Source of the DNA: Amantichitinum ursilacus
Lineage (GTDB): Bacteria > Pseudomonadota > Gammaproteobacteria > Burkholderiales > Chitinibacteraceae
Reading direction: 5' to 3'
Assembly: GCF_001294205.1 (NCBI RefSeq)
Contig: NZ_LAQT01000034.1
Location: 1 to 56,620, forward strand
Length of the DNA: 56,620 nt
The position numbers and the translations under genes are program-made. Position 1 is the first letter of the stretch, and every line of letters starts with the position of its first letter. The notes below the pieces were generated by a model, which had not been told where the DNA came from, did not search any database, and saw nothing but the letters and a program-made list of their open reading frames with translations. Positions 24,416 through 34,552 of the stretch are shown in pieces.

Positions 24416-26413
24416 ATGAATAAACCAAAGTTCAAGCATCAACACGTAGAGCCGACCCGCATTGTCAACCCATCGATTGACCACAACGGTAGGAGCTCGT
24501 GGAGCTCTATCCAGTCACCGGCCGGATACCCGGTGCGCGCGGAATGCCAGGTAAGGTCGCATCTACCCGGCCTCATCATTTTTGTGCACGGCGTTAACTC
24601 GCAGGGCGAATGGTACAAGTCAGCGGAAGAGGCGCTATGCAGCGGGCTAAATATTCGACTCGGCCGAAAAGGCACAAGGGATGAATTGAGATCCCTCGAT
24701 TCAGGGGAGAACGAAAAAGAGGACGCCTCGTCCGGAGGAACTGCACGGGAGGGCTCAATCCCCAACTCCCCAGTCATCCGCTTCTACTGGGGCTATCGTG
24801 CCCCGGATGGACAAGAGCTGGCATATCGCATCCCGCTGCGCAATCTGGCGGGTGACGATTTCCATGCCTACAGTCGTTTGCAACAGCAGCACATCGTCTC
24901 CGGCCAGATGAAGGGTGCCGGGCCGTTTTACTGGGGTGGCGGGCCGTTCCAGAACGGCTGCAATGCCTTGCCCATGATGTGGAGCACGCGCGGCTTCAGC
25001 AAATGGGCCTGGCTGGGGCCGTTTCCCATCAGCACTCAGGCCATCAATACTGCAATTGAACGTCAGTTACAGGCGTCGCCGCCGCGCACTTATTACGCCT
25101 ATGCGGCCAAGCGGCTTGCGGACCTGATCGACCGCATCCGTACTTCGCATCGCTGCGATACGGTGACCGTCATCAGCCACAGCCAAGGCACGATGGTGGC
25201 GCTGGCTGCGGCGGCCATCAGCCCGCCGGACGCGCTGATCCTGATGAATTCGCCCTATGCGCTCGACGACAAAGTGACCGATACCATGACCTCTGGCAAT
25301 GCGCGCGCCACGGTACAGGCGCGGCAAAAAACCTTTATCAATATCGTTAAGAAAATTGGCCAGCACGCGACGCGGCTGCAAGACCACCCGGATAAGCCGC
25401 TGTTTACCGGCGCCAGCAAAGACGAGAACGGCCTGATCTGCGGCTGGAAGCCTGAAGCGACGTCAACACACCCGGGCGAAGGCGGCAAAACCATTCCGGA
25501 ACGCGACAATCACGGCCGCACTTATGTGTATTTCAGTCCGCATGATCGGGTAATGGGCATGTCCGCGCTGCAAAGCATCGGTTGGCAAGGTCTGCCCAAC
25601 AACGACCAGGCCAGACCCATCCTCGAACAATGCAAGGGGTTGCTGTTTCAGCGCATGCTGGCGCGCAACACGCCCTGCGGCGTTGCGCCGAACCCGACCA
25701 CGCCGTACGGCACGTTGCCGGACATGGTGCCCACAACAGAAAACCCGCAGGGCAATCCATTCTGGGACGGCAATGAAAAAGTGCTCGGCGTGGCCAACCT
25801 GTGGACCGTGCCGCCGCGGGGACAAACCGTGAATATCAATGCGGAAGAAGTGCCAGCTCCGATTCGGCCTGATGAACTTTCATCGTTTGACATGCCGAAA
25901 AACACGGAAACCGAAACGGAGGGTGAGAAAGGGGTTGGCTGGGGACAGAGCATCCCGGACAAGACAGGAAAACTGGTGCCCAATGACCCCGAGTTCAAAT
26001 ACTTCGCCAGCATCTACGAGCCCGAATTTTACGTCGAAGATTCTAGCCTGCGCGCCCGCCTGGACGCAGGCCCCAACCATCATCGCCCGCCCAAGCGTCT
26101 GGAAACCCGCGAAGAAATGCTGGCGCGCATCAAGCGTTATCACGCCGAGCCCACTGACCATAGTTCCCTGCCTGGCCACGCTGAATTCATGAAACGCGTG
26201 GTGGCGTATGACCTGCCCATCGGTCATTGCGATGCCGGCAGCGATCTTGAATTCATGCAGCAATTGCGTCAGCAAGCCGACTGGACCTGGAGCGATCCCT
26301 ATATGAAGACCGGCCAGTATGACGTACCGCCCATGCCCGCCGAGATCGAACCTGAAACCGTGCAAGACATCGTGGACGAGCGCGCGCAAAACCGCCGGCG
26401 CTACGGCCACTAG
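24416..26413 (+). CDS. tle3: Tle3-family T6SS phospholipase effector
   Basis: 665 residues. An alpha/beta-hydrolase lipase core: FVHGVNSQGEW near residue 57 supplies the oxyanion region, and SHSQG at 254-258 holds the nucleophile Ser256; YFSPHDRVMG is a likely acid-residue loop. The C-terminal third (GLLFQRMLARNTPCGVAPNP, LETREEMLARIKRYHAEPTDHSSLPG) fits the DUF3274 region of Tle3 effectors. Tle3 enzymes hydrolyse phospholipids in the periplasm of target cells after VgrG-dependent delivery (family knowledge). No signal peptide, as expected for a T6SS cargo. GGAG precedes the ATG. Neighbours vgrG, two Tli3 genes and PAAR support the role. Confidence 0.88.
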   Translation: MNKPKFKHQHVEPTRIVNPSIDHNGRSSWSSIQSPAGYPVRAECQVRSHLPGLIIFVHGVNSQGEWYKSAEEALCSGLNIRLGRKGTRDELRSLDSGENEKEDASSGGTAREGSIPNSPVIRFYWGYRAPDGQELAYRIPLRNLAGDDFHAYSRLQQQHIVSGQMKGAGPFYWGGGPFQNGCNALPMMWSTRGFSKWAWLGPFPISTQAINTAIERQLQASPPRTYYAYAAKRLADLIDRIRTSHRCDTVTVISHSQGTMVALAAAAISPPDALILMNSPYALDDKVTDTMTSGNARATVQARQKTFINIVKKIGQHATRLQDHPDKPLFTGASKDENGLICGWKPEATSTHPGEGGKTIPERDNHGRTYVYFSPHDRVMGMSALQSIGWQGLPNNDQARPILEQCKGLLFQRMLARNTPCGVAPNPTTPYGTLPDMVPTTENPQGNPFWDGNEKVLGVANLWTVPPRGQTVNINAEEVPAPIRPDELSSFDMPKNTETETEGEKGVGWGQSIPDKTGKLVPNDPEFKYFASIYEPEFYVEDSSLRARLDAGPNHHRPPKRLETREEMLARIKRYHAEPTDHSSLPGHAEFMKRVVAYDLPIGHCDAGSDLEFMQQLRQQADWTWSDPYMKTGQYDVPPMPAEIEPETVQDIVDERAQNRRRYGH

Positions 26414-26509
26414 CCGCGCAGCACGCTGCTTACCCATCGCAGCCAAGCCCCCGAAACAACACGCGAACGCCAGAATAGTCGCGTTCAGCGCCTATCCAGG
26501 AGCCCCATC

Positions 26510-26767
26510 ATGCACCGACCCGTAATCGTCCTGAACGACCCCACTTCTCACGGCGGCAAGGTAATGACCGCCTCGTCCAGCATGGAGATCGACGGTATGC
26601 CGGTGGCTTTGCTGCACGATCTGGTGTCGTGCCCCAAGCACGGCCCCAACAAGATCATCGAATGCGACGTGGGCTATCAGGAGGGCGGGCGTGGCGTGGT
26701 GGTTCATTACTGCAAAACCGAATGTGGCGCCGTGGTGCGCGCTACCCAGACCGCGGTGGATTTCTGA
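26510..26767 (+). CDS. PAAR-domain T6SS spike tip protein
   Basis: 85 residues, a stand-alone PAAR protein. The family pattern is visible: LNDPTSHGGKVMTASSSM, GMPVALLHDLVSCPKHGP, HYCKTECGAVVRATQ, with His/Cys positions for the zinc site at the tip. It sharpens the VgrG spike and can carry effectors (family knowledge). It follows tle3 by 96 bp, with AGGAGC ahead of the ATG. Its TGA shares one base with the next ATG (TGATG), so the unknown membrane protein is translationally coupled to it. Confidence 0.9.
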   Translation: MHRPVIVLNDPTSHGGKVMTASSSMEIDGMPVALLHDLVSCPKHGPNKIIECDVGYQEGGRGVVVHYCKTECGAVVRATQTAVDF

Positions 26768-28206
26768 TGGCCTGGCCGATACCGCAATTGCAACTGCAAC
26801 TGCAAAGTACAACCCGCCCGTACGCCTTCATCCTGATCGCGCTCGCCCTATTGCTGCCGATACTGATCGGCGCCGTCACGGGGGTGCTGCATTGCCCTAA
26901 CTACACGTATGTCGCCGCGCAATTCTGGCTCCCGGCGACCTACGCCACGGCGCAGTCCCTGCTGCTGTTTGGCGGTGCGATAGTCATGGTTATCGAATAC
27001 GGCGAGTACAAACATGTCATCTGGAACCACTGGCGCGTACTGGAGCTGTATACCTGGCAACGCTGGACGCATAACCCGCTGGCGCTTTTGGCCAGCCACG
27101 TTTTGCTGCCCGAGGCGGACATCGCCGCGCGCATGGCCGGGCTTGAACCTGGCCCACCCGACGCCGCGAGCGTCGGCAAGGTGCTGTTCGCGGATGAGAT
27201 TCTGGCAGCCGGACAATTCCGCTTTCAGCGCATCTGCCAAGAGCTGCTGACCGCAGTCGGGCCGGCCCTTGCGGCGGCCCAGGCACGATCGCACGCGCGC
27301 TTGCAGGTGTGGCTGCAAAGCCCAATCACGCTGACCGACCTGCATTGCGAACAGGTGCGCGAGCAGATCAGCCAGGCCGGATTACCCGCCCCGCAAAAAA
27401 TCAGCGTGCTGGATAACAACAAGGTGCTGGAAGCGCAGCAAACGTTCCGGTCTGACGATCAGGTCATCCATCTGGTGCTGGCGTTGCAATATCACGCCAC
27501 CGTGGACGATGACACGCCCGAAGGCGCGGCCGCGTTGGTGTTGTGCACCGGCTGGCACGCCGCGCATTACGGCCAATCCACCTGCAACCAGCTGTTCCGC
27601 CCGATGCAGACGCGCACCAGCACGCTGGCCGCCGATATGCACACCTGGATTACACGTGGCCAACAACCGCGCGATCAGCTCAAACAACTCTGGATAGGCA
27701 GCCTGGACAAAAGCACGCAGTACAGCATCAAAACGCTGGCGGGCGATATGGCGCTGCCACTGCGCCAGAATCCGCCCGCCTTCGGCGTCTTCGACCTGGA
27801 AAAATCGCTGGGCCGCTTCGGCCCGGTCGCCTATTGGTTGATGCTGGCGCTTGGCACCGAACTGGTGGCCTGCAACCAGGGCAGCCAGGCCCTCGCGCTG
27901 GGCAACGCAGACCGCATCGACCTACAGATGACCGGCCTCGCCAACTCCGAATGGGCCCGCTTTGGCACGCCCGACCAACCCTTCTACTACCCCGCAGCGG
28001 GCATCATTATGGTGGGCTGGGGCATCGCCATGGCGCTCGCCGCCATTCCGATCATCCTCGATCCGCAAGCCGACAATGCCCCCACCACGATCGCCGCCGC
28101 CATCCTGGGTCTGCTCGCCCTCGGCACACCTTTGATCTACGCAAAATGGCTGGAAAACCAATGGAGACCCCACTTCGAATATGAAGTGCGCAGCACCACG
28201 CCGTAA
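26767..28206 (+). CDS. Unrecognised four-helix membrane protein of the T6SS effector island
   Basis: 479 residues; I do not recognise it securely. Two membrane helices lie at the N-terminus (~19-40, FILIALALLLPILIGAVTG; ~56-77, ending GGAIVMVIEYGE), then a ~330-residue soluble domain (LHCEQVREQISQAGLPAPQK, IHLVLALQYHATVDDDTPEG, GRFGPVAYWLMLALGTELVA), and two helices near the C-terminus (~410-430 and ~441-459). With both ends inside, the large domain would face the cytoplasm or the periplasm depending on topology. Coupled to PAAR by TGATG. It could be a Tla3-type effector adaptor, a second immunity protein or a loading factor. The start is fixed by the overlap. Confidence 0.75.
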   Translation: MAWPIPQLQLQLQSTTRPYAFILIALALLLPILIGAVTGVLHCPNYTYVAAQFWLPATYATAQSLLLFGGAIVMVIEYGEYKHVIWNHWRVLELYTWQRWTHNPLALLASHVLLPEADIAARMAGLEPGPPDAASVGKVLFADEILAAGQFRFQRICQELLTAVGPALAAAQARSHARLQVWLQSPITLTDLHCEQVREQISQAGLPAPQKISVLDNNKVLEAQQTFRSDDQVIHLVLALQYHATVDDDTPEGAAALVLCTGWHAAHYGQSTCNQLFRPMQTRTSTLAADMHTWITRGQQPRDQLKQLWIGSLDKSTQYSIKTLAGDMALPLRQNPPAFGVFDLEKSLGRFGPVAYWLMLALGTELVACNQGSQALALGNADRIDLQMTGLANSEWARFGTPDQPFYYPAAGIIMVGWGIAMALAAIPIILDPQADNAPTTIAAAILGLLALGTPLIYAKWLENQWRPHFEYEVRSTTP

Positions 28207-28662
28207 AACCCACTGCAGGCATCGCCCTCAAGCAACCGGCTTACCGATCACCCACCCCACGCACGGCACAAAGCTCAAATCCCCCGATCCAGAGACACCG
28301 CATCGCCTCTACACCCGCCCGATATTGCCAAAGGCCACCAAGCCAGCGCCCGCAGCGATGCCACCACAATGTCCTGAGCGCGCAAAGGTAGGAGACCTGG
28401 TTTATCGGGCTCCGACTGCGCGTCGCGTCCGCGAAGCGGCGAAAGTAACTCGCTTGGTCATAACGGCCAGGCGGGGCGTGTGGCTTGACCTGATTCAATG
28501 AGGGCGGCCACGCCGAGGTCGGCCCTTCCATAATTACGTTTATCGGATTCTTGTGTTAGCTAAAAGTCAGCAAACTACATTGATCGCAAATAACCAGTTA
28601 CAGGAAATGCCCGCTCTGGCCCCGGCTTTGCCGGCTTGATTGTTTTTTTGCGGAATGACCTT
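28207..28662. other. 456-bp intergenic region after the T6SS island
   Basis: No credible gene. The stretch ~28380-28530 is GC-rich and rich in short inverted matches (CCGCGAAGCGGCG; GGGCGGCC facing GGTCGGCCC) and may be a dispersed non-coding repeat. A CCGGC-TTT-GCCGG hairpin (28622-28634), with seven T at 28643-28649, lies just ahead of the PEP-CTERM start and could act as a leader attenuator or late terminator. Confidence 0.4.
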
Positions 28663-29208
28663 ATGAAAACCAGGATGTTTGCGCCCCTGCTGGCCGGGAT
28701 GCTGGCGCTATCACCGTTGGCCCAAGCGGATGGATATCAATATGAATGGGGCGAAATGGGGTTCGACAGCGGCAAGCTCGATTTTTTAAGCGACCCGACT
28801 TATGGCTACTACAGCTATTGGTATCTGCACTTTGAGGTACCAGGCAACGCGCCAGAATCGCTGCTGACCATCAATTTTACGGCTGACGGCTACACCACCA
28901 GCCCGCCGCTGGTTCACCTGGGCGTGTACACCAGCATTAACCTGGGCCCACCGGATATCTATTCGCCCTACCCTAACGAGGACATCAAAGACCTGGATAC
29001 CAGCGCCAATCATGGCACCGACACCGTGCTGCTGACGCCGGGATCGTGGTTTGTGGTGGTTGAGCCGACTGGAAATGGCTGGGGCGCGGTGCAGGTCACC
29101 GGCGCGCTGACGCCGGTGCCAGAGCCAGAAACGTGGGCCTTGTTGGGCGTAGGCGCGTTAGGGTTGCTGGCGCGGCGCTGCCGTAGTCGAGCGGGCCAGC
29201 TGGCTTGA
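28663..29208 (+). CDS. PEP-CTERM sorting-domain protein
   Basis: 181 residues. Signal peptide MKTRMFAPLLAGMLALSPLAQA, a beta-rich body without recognised catalytic residues (YWYLHFEVPG, LLTINFTADGYTT, TVLLTPGSWFVVVEPTG), then a PEP-CTERM tail: VPEPETWALLGVGALGLLARR at ~152-172, i.e. the VPEP motif, a hydrophobic helix and a basic cluster. The tail is recognised by exosortase and tied to exopolysaccharide export (family knowledge). No exosortase gene is in the window. The ATG at 28663 begins the signal peptide; the upstream extension of nine codons is unsupported. Likely cell-envelope or secreted. Confidence 0.88.
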   Translation: MKTRMFAPLLAGMLALSPLAQADGYQYEWGEMGFDSGKLDFLSDPTYGYYSYWYLHFEVPGNAPESLLTINFTADGYTTSPPLVHLGVYTSINLGPPDIYSPYPNEDIKDLDTSANHGTDTVLLTPGSWFVVVEPTGNGWGAVQVTGALTPVPEPETWALLGVGALGLLARRCRSRAGQLA

Positions 29209-29222
29209 GGTACTCGCACATC

Positions 29223-29258
29223 AAAAACAAATGGCGCGCCCGTCAGCGCGCCATTTTG
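29223..29258 (+). terminator. Terminator after PEP-CTERM gene
   Basis: AAATGGCGCGC/GCGCGCCATTT stem with CCGTCA loop, A-run before and TTTTG after; 15 nt beyond the stop. Confidence 0.85.
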
Positions 29259-29398
29259 CATCCGCGGGTACACCGCTCATGATGCCGCGTTTGGCATCTG
29301 CCGCTGCTTACGGCGTTACCTCGCCCCACGCCCTTGCTCCCAAGCCGTAGCCCGCTAAACTCCAGAACCACGATCCGACCAACTAACCAACCCTCCAG

Positions 29399-29842
29399 AT
29401 GCCCACCATCCTCCGCCCCGCCACCCTCGCCGACGCCCCCGGCATCGCGCTCGCCCTTGCCGAACTGGGCACCGACCGCTACAACGTCGCCGCCACCGAT
29501 CTCGCCCGCCGCCTGCCCGCGCTGCTGACCGCCCCCAACGCCATCGTCTACGTGGCCGTCTCACCGCAAGGCGAAATTACCGGCGTCTGCCACGTCGCGG
29601 GCGTGCGCAATCTCTCCACCGATGGCTACGCCGAAGTCATGGAACTGGCCGTCCTGTCCGGCTGGCAGAAACAAGGCATAGGCCGCCAACTGCTCGACGC
29701 CGCCGTGCAGTGGACCCAGCAAAACCATTACGCGCGTCTGCGGGTGCGCTCCAGCACGCACCGCACCGAAGCGCATCTGTTTTACGAGCGCTATGGCTTT
29801 ACGCGCAAAGACGCCAGCTTCGCCTTCGAGCAAATCCTGTAA
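29399..29842 (+). CDS. GNAT-family N-acetyltransferase
   Basis: 147 residues, one GNAT domain: LRPATLADAPGIALAL at the N-terminus, central strand YAEVMELAVLSGWQKQGIGR with the acetyl-CoA pyrophosphate loop Q-K-Q-G-I-G (residues ~92-97), then LRVRSSTHRTEAHLFYERYG and the closing FTRKDASFAFEQIL. Acceptor substrate unknown; the closest type is the small-molecule/amino-group acetyltransferases. Cytoplasmic. The upstream frame has no strong ribosome site (only CCAG close to the ATG), so expression may be low. Convergent with the efflux operon, separated by a bidirectional terminator. Confidence 0.88.
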   Translation: MPTILRPATLADAPGIALALAELGTDRYNVAATDLARRLPALLTAPNAIVYVAVSPQGEITGVCHVAGVRNLSTDGYAEVMELAVLSGWQKQGIGRQLLDAAVQWTQQNHYARLRVRSSTHRTEAHLFYERYGFTRKDASFAFEQIL

Positions 29843-29852
29843 CAGCAAAAAC

Positions 29853-29879
29853 AAAAGCACCCGCGCAGGGTGCTTTTGT
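29853..29879. terminator. Bidirectional terminator between GNAT gene and efflux operon
   Basis: AAAAGCACCC-GCGCA-GGGTGCTTTT, perfect 10-bp stem with A- and T-flanks, between convergent stops at 29842 and 29913. Confidence 0.9.
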
Positions 29880-29912
29880 ACCGGCTAATGTCGCTGGCTT
29901 TCGCCATTTGCC

Positions 29913-31433
29913 TTAATGCGCCGCCACGGCCTCGCCCGACAACCCGTTCCAGCCACCGCCCAGCGCCTTCACCAGCAACACATGCGCGCTAAACTGCCGC
30001 CCCTGCAACTGCAGCGCCGTTACTTCCGACGACAACGCCGTCGCCTGCGCGCTGGCCACGGTCAGATAAGTGGTGGTGCCCGCCTTGTACTGGTTCTGCG
30101 CCAGTTGCTGCGCATCGCGCGCGGCCGCCACGGCCTGGTCGCGCGTCACCGCTTCGTCGTCCAGCACCCGCAGCGCCACCAGGTTGTCTTCCACTTCTTG
30201 CAACCCGCCCAATACAGTCTGCCGATACGTTGCCACCACCTGATCGTAATTAGCCTTGGCTTCGGTCTGCCCCGCTTTCAGCAAACCGCCTTCAAACAAC
30301 GGTTGCGCCAGCGACGCGCCCAAAGACCAGATCTGGCTGGGCGCGTTAAACCATTGCGCAAAGCTGTTGTTCTGATACCCACCCGACGCGGACAGCGACA
30401 AGGCCGGGAACATCGCTGCCGTGGCCACGCCGATATTGGCATTGGCCTTGGCCACCGCGCGCTCGGCCGAGGCCACATCGGGCCGGCGTTCCAGCAAGGC
30501 CGACGGCAGCCCCACCGGCACGCCCGGCAATTTCGCCGTCAAAGGCGCTACCGGCAGGCTGAAATCCGCGGGCGCTTTACCCAGCAACGTGGCGATCGCA
30601 TGTTCCATCTGCGCGCGGCTCACTTCCAGATCGGTCAGCTGCGCTTGCGCGTTCAGCAATTGCGTTTGCGCCTGCGCCACATCCGAGCGCGTGACGATGC
30701 CGGCCTGGTACTGGTTCTGCGTCAGCGTCAGCGATTTTTGATAAGCGTCGACAGTTTGCTGGTACAGCGTTTTCTGGCTATCCAGCACGCGCAGTGAAAA
30801 ATAATCCTGTGCCAGCGTGGCTTGCGCGCTCAGCAACGCGCCTGCCAGATCGGCCTCGCTGGCTTGCGTGGCCGCGTCTTGTGCTTCGACTGAGCGGCGC
30901 ACCTTGCCCCAGATATCGGGCTCCCAACTGGCGTCCAGCGACTGGCTGTAGTTGTTTTTAACGCTGCTGCGGCTGGTGGTGGTGGTGTTGTCCACGCCGC
31001 TTAGATTGCTGGTGTTGCTGGCGCTGCGATTGGCCGACAAACCCAGCGACAAGGTGGGCCAGAACGAAGCGCGCGCCGCGTCGCCCGCCGCCACGGCCGA
31101 GCGATACGCTGCTTCAAACTGTTTGACGGTCTGGTTGTTGACCTGCACTTGCGGCATCAGCTGGTTAAGCGTGGCGTCCTCATACACGCTCCACCAGTCG
31201 CCGCGCGGTTTCAGATCAGCCGGTTGCGCCTGTTTCCAGCCCGCAAGTTCCTTGTACGCCACCGGCATGCTGGCATCCGGCGCGCCTTTGTAATCGGGGC
31301 CGACGGCGCAGCCGCTCAGGCCACCCACCAGCACCGTGGCCATCGCCAGCGCCATCAGGCACAAGCGCGACGCCGGACGGCTGGAAAGGGGCGATTCAGT
31401 ATTTTGCGAAGAGACCATATCAATATTTGCCAT
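29913..31433 (-). CDS. RND efflux outer-membrane factor, OprM/NodT family lipoprotein
   Basis: 506 residues. Lipobox LSGC (Cys42) after an N-terminal segment that is longer than usual, then AVGPDYK, the family hallmark at the start of mature OprM-type channels. Two outer-membrane efflux repeats follow (AAYRSAVAAGDAARASFWPTL; DVASAERAVAKANANIGVA), with AMFPALSLSASGGY in the second. It forms the trimeric outer-membrane duct for the pump encoded upstream. Its start lies 5 nt after the MdtC stop, so it belongs to the same transcript. No clear ribosome site precedes either ATG (31433 or 31418); coupling to the upstream gene is likely. Confidence 0.9.
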   Translation of the reverse strand: MANIDMVSSQNTESPLSSRPASRLCLMALAMATVLVGGLSGCAVGPDYKGAPDASMPVAYKELAGWKQAQPADLKPRGDWWSVYEDATLNQLMPQVQVNNQTVKQFEAAYRSAVAAGDAARASFWPTLSLGLSANRSASNTSNLSGVDNTTTTSRSSVKNNYSQSLDASWEPDIWGKVRRSVEAQDAATQASEADLAGALLSAQATLAQDYFSLRVLDSQKTLYQQTVDAYQKSLTLTQNQYQAGIVTRSDVAQAQTQLLNAQAQLTDLEVSRAQMEHAIATLLGKAPADFSLPVAPLTAKLPGVPVGLPSALLERRPDVASAERAVAKANANIGVATAAMFPALSLSASGGYQNNSFAQWFNAPSQIWSLGASLAQPLFEGGLLKAGQTEAKANYDQVVATYRQTVLGGLQEVEDNLVALRVLDDEAVTRDQAVAAARDAQQLAQNQYKAGTTTYLTVASAQATALSSEVTALQLQGRQFSAHVLLVKALGGGWNGLSGEAVAAH

Positions 31434-31438
31434 AGCGT

Positions 31439-34400
31439 TTAGCGTGGCCCGGCGTCAGGGCGCGGGTCGAAGGTGGATTGGGTTTCGGCCATGCCGCGAC
31501 GACGCAGCGCCCACAGCCGGAACCGGTCGAGATACAGATACATCACCGGCGTGGTGTACAGCGTCAGAATCTGGCTAACCACCAGGCCGCCGACAATCGA
31601 GATGCCCAGCGGCTGGCGCAATTCAGCGCCGTCGCCGTGGCCCAACGCCAGCGGAATTGCGCCCAGAATAGCGGCGGCCGTGGTCATCATGATCGGGCGA
31701 AAGCGCAACACGCAGGCATGGAAGATGGCGTCGCGCGAGTTCATGCCCAGCCGTCGTTCTGCATCCAGCGCAAAGTCGATCATCATGATGGCGTTTTTCT
31801 TGACGATACCAATCAGCAGCAATACGCCGATCAGCGCCACGATGGTGAACTCGGTCTTGAACAACATCAGCGCCAGCAACGCGCCCACACCGGCCGACGG
31901 CAACGTCGACAGAATGGTGATTGGATGCACGTAGCTCTCGTACAGGATGCCCAGCACGATATACACCGCAATGATGGCCGCCAGAATCAAAATCGGCTGG
32001 CTGCCCTGGCTTTGCTGAAACGCCTGCGCTGCGCCCGAGAACGAACCATGCACGCTGGTGGGCACGCCCAGCCGGTTCATCGCGTCTTCAATCGCTTTTT
32101 GCGCTTGCGACAACGACGTGCCCGGGTCCAGGTTAAACGAGATGGTGCTGCTGACAAACTGGCCCTGATGGTTCACCGCCAGTGGCGTAAAGGTCGGGCC
32201 ATAGCTGGCCACCGCCGACAACGGCACTTGCGCACCTGCGGCGGTAATCAGAAACACGTCTTTCAGCGCCTCGGGGCTTTGCCAGTACTGCGGCGCCACC
32301 TCCATCACCACGTGGTACTGGTTGAGTGGGTTGTAGATAGTGGACACCTGGCGCTGGCCAAATGCGTCGTTAAGCGCGCTATCGACCTGGCTTACGGTCA
32401 GCCCCAGCCGCGCCACCGCATCTCTATCGATATTGAGCGACGTCTGCAGACCCTTATCTTGCTGGTCGGTGTTCACGTCTTTCAGGATGTCGATATTCGA
32501 TAACGCCGCGCGCACCTTGGGCTCCCACGTGCGCAGCGCTTGCAGATCATCGGCCTGGATCGTGTATTGATACTGCGCGTTGGCGCTGCGACCACCGACG
32601 CGGATATCCTGCACCGATTGCAAAAACGCGCGCGCGCCGGGCACCTGCCCCAAGGGCTCGCGCAGCCGCGCAATCACCTGATCGGCCGTTACGTTGCGTT
32701 CGCTCAAGGGCTTGAGCGCCACAAACATATTGCCGCCGTTACGCTGGCCGCCGCCGGTAAAGCCCACCACCGATTCCACGGCCGGATCACTTTTCACGAT
32801 GTTCATAAACTGCGTCATCTTGATGCGCATAGCCTGAAAGCTGATGGCCTGGTCCGCCTGAATCATGCCCATCATGCGGCCGGTATCCTGCTGCGGAAAA
32901 AACCCTTTGGGAATCGCGATATATAGATAGACGTTGAGCAACACCGTAGCCAGCAGGATCAGCATGATCAGCGGCGCCTGGTTCAGCGCCCACGTCAGCG
33001 AGCGTCGGTAGCCGTTCAGCATGCCTTCAAACACGCGCTCACTGGCGCGATACAGCCGGCCGTGCTCTTCGGGCTCCGGCCGCAGCAAGCGCGCGCACAT
33101 CATCGGCGTGGTGGCCAGTGACACCACCAGCGACACCAGAATGGCCACCGACAAGGTCACCGCAAATTCGCGGAACAAGCGGCCCACAATGCCGCCCATC
33201 ATCAGGATCGGGATAAACACCGCCACCAGCGAAATGCTCATCGAGATCACGGTAAAGCCGACCTCGCGCGCCCCGGCCAACGCCGCCGCAAACGGCTTCA
33301 TGCCTTCTTCGATGTGGCGCGAGATGTTTTCCAGCACCACGATCGCATCATCGACCACAAAACCGGTCGCCACGGTCAGCGCCATCAACGACAAGTTGTT
33401 AAGGCTAAAGCCGCACAGATACATCGCCACAAACGTGCCGATCAGCGACACCGGTACCGCCACGCACGGGATCAGCGTGGCGCGGCCATTGCGCAAAAAC
33501 ACAAACACCACGCCAATCACCAGCAGCACCGAGATGATCAGCGTGCGCTCCACTTCGTTGAGCGAGGCGCGGATGGTGGGCGTGCGGTCCATCGCCGTTT
33601 CCATATTGATAGCGGCGGGAATTTGCGCTTTCAGCGCGGGCAGCTCGCGGTTTACCGCGTTAACCGTTTCGATGATATTGGCGCCCGGCTGGCGGCTGAT
33701 AATCACCAGCACCGACGGCTTGCCATTGGCCATCCCGGCATTGCGGATGTCCTGCACCGAATCGACCACGTCGCCCACATCGGATACGCGCACGGCGTTG
33801 CCGTTTTTGTAGCTGATGATCAGCGGCATGTATTCGGCCGCGGTTTTGGCCTGGTCGCTGGCGTAAATCTGCCAATGCTGGTCGCCCGATTCCAGCATGC
33901 CTTTGGGCCGGTTGGCGTTGGCATTGGCCAGCGTGGTGCGCACGCTTTCCAGCGGAATGCCGTATTTGTTGAGCTGCGACGGGTTCAGCTCCACCCGCAC
34001 CGCAGGCAGCGAACTACCGCCCACGCTGACCTGGCCCACGCCATCCACCTGCGACAACTTTTGCGCCAGGATGGTCGAGGCCGCGTCGTACATCTGGCCC
34101 TGGCTCATGGTGTTGGAGGTCAGCGCCAGAATCATCACCGGCGCATCAGCCGGGTTCACCTTGCGGTAGGTCGGGTTGCTGGGCATGCCGGACGGCAACA
34201 GCGCGCGGCTGGCGTTGATGGCCGCCTGCACATCGCGCGCAGCGCCGTTGATATCGCGGTTGAGGTCAAACTGCAGCGTAATGCGCGTCGAGCTTAACGA
34301 GCTGGACGACGTCATTTCGGTTACGCCGGCGATGCGGCCCAAGGCGCGCTCCAGCGGCGTGGCCACCGTCGCCGCCATGGTATCGGGCGACGCGCCGGGC

Positions 34401-34552
34401 AAGCTGGCCGACACCGAAATGGTCGGAAAATCCACCTGCGGCAACGGCGACACCGGCAGCAGATTGAAGGCCACCGCGCCGGCCAGCGCCACCCCGATGG
34501 TCAGCAACGTGGTGGCCACCGGGCGCTTGATAAAGAGGGAAGAGAAGCTCAT
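31439..34552 (-). CDS. mdtC: RND multidrug efflux transporter, MdtC-like
   Basis: 1037 residues, full-length RND pump. N-terminus [22 protein letters not shown]4 with the proton-relay pair in [19 protein letters not shown]; porter-domain segments [16 protein letters not shown] and [15 protein letters not shown]-terminal [20 protein letters not shown]. In E. coli MdtB and MdtC form a heterotrimer exporting bile salts, novobiocin and other compounds (family knowledge). Overlaps the MdtB stop by one base (TGATG). Last of the two transporter genes, ahead of the outer-membrane factor. MdtB versus MdtC naming is by order and resemblance. Confidence 0.92.
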   Translation of the reverse strand: MSFSSLFIKRPVATTLLTIGVALAGAVAFNLLPVSPLPQVDFPTISVSASLPGASPDTMAATVATPLERALGRIAGVTEMTSSSSLSSTRITLQFDLNRDINGAARDVQAAINASRALLPSGMPSNPTYRKVNPADAPVMILALTSNTMSQGQMYDAASTILAQKLSQVDGVGQVSVGGSSLPAVRVELNPSQLNKYGIPLESVRTTLANANANRPKGMLESGDQHWQIYASDQAKTAAEYMPLIISYKNGNAVRVSDVGDVVDSVQDIRNAGMANGKPSVLVIISRQPGANIIETVNAVNRELPALKAQIPAAINMETAMDRTPTIRASLNEVERTLIISVLLVIGVVFVFLRNGRATLIPCVAVPVSLIGTFVAMYLCGFSLNNLSLMALTVATGFVVDDAIVVLENISRHIEEGMKPFAAALAGAREVGFTVISMSISLVAVFIPILMMGGIVGRLFREFAVTLSVAILVSLVVSLATTPMMCARLLRPEPEEHGRLYRASERVFEGMLNGYRRSLTWALNQAPLIMLILLATVLLNVYLYIAIPKGFFPQQDTGRMMGMIQADQAISFQAMRIKMTQFMNIVKSDPAVESVVGFTGGGQRNGGNMFVALKPLSERNVTADQVIARLREPLGQVPGARAFLQSVQDIRVGGRSANAQYQYTIQADDLQALRTWEPKVRAALSNIDILKDVNTDQQDKGLQTSLNIDRDAVARLGLTVSQVDSALNDAFGQRQVSTIYNPLNQYHVVMEVAPQYWQSPEALKDVFLITAAGAQVPLSAVASYGPTFTPLAVNHQGQFVSSTISFNLDPGTSLSQAQKAIEDAMNRLGVPTSVHGSFSGAAQAFQQSQGSQPILILAAIIAVYIVLGILYESYVHPITILSTLPSAGVGALLALMLFKTEFTIVALIGVLLLIGIVKKNAIMMIDFALDAERRLGMNSRDAIFHACVLRFRPIMMTTAAAILGAIPLALGHGDGAELRQPLGISIVGGLVVSQILTLYTTPVMYLYLDRFRLWALRRRGMAETQSTFDPRPDAGPR

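Noticed and set aside
28181-28531. Open frames of ~100 codons on both strands behind the T6SS membrane protein
   Set aside because: Open on both strands in a structured GC-rich stretch without ribosome sites; more likely a non-coding repeat.
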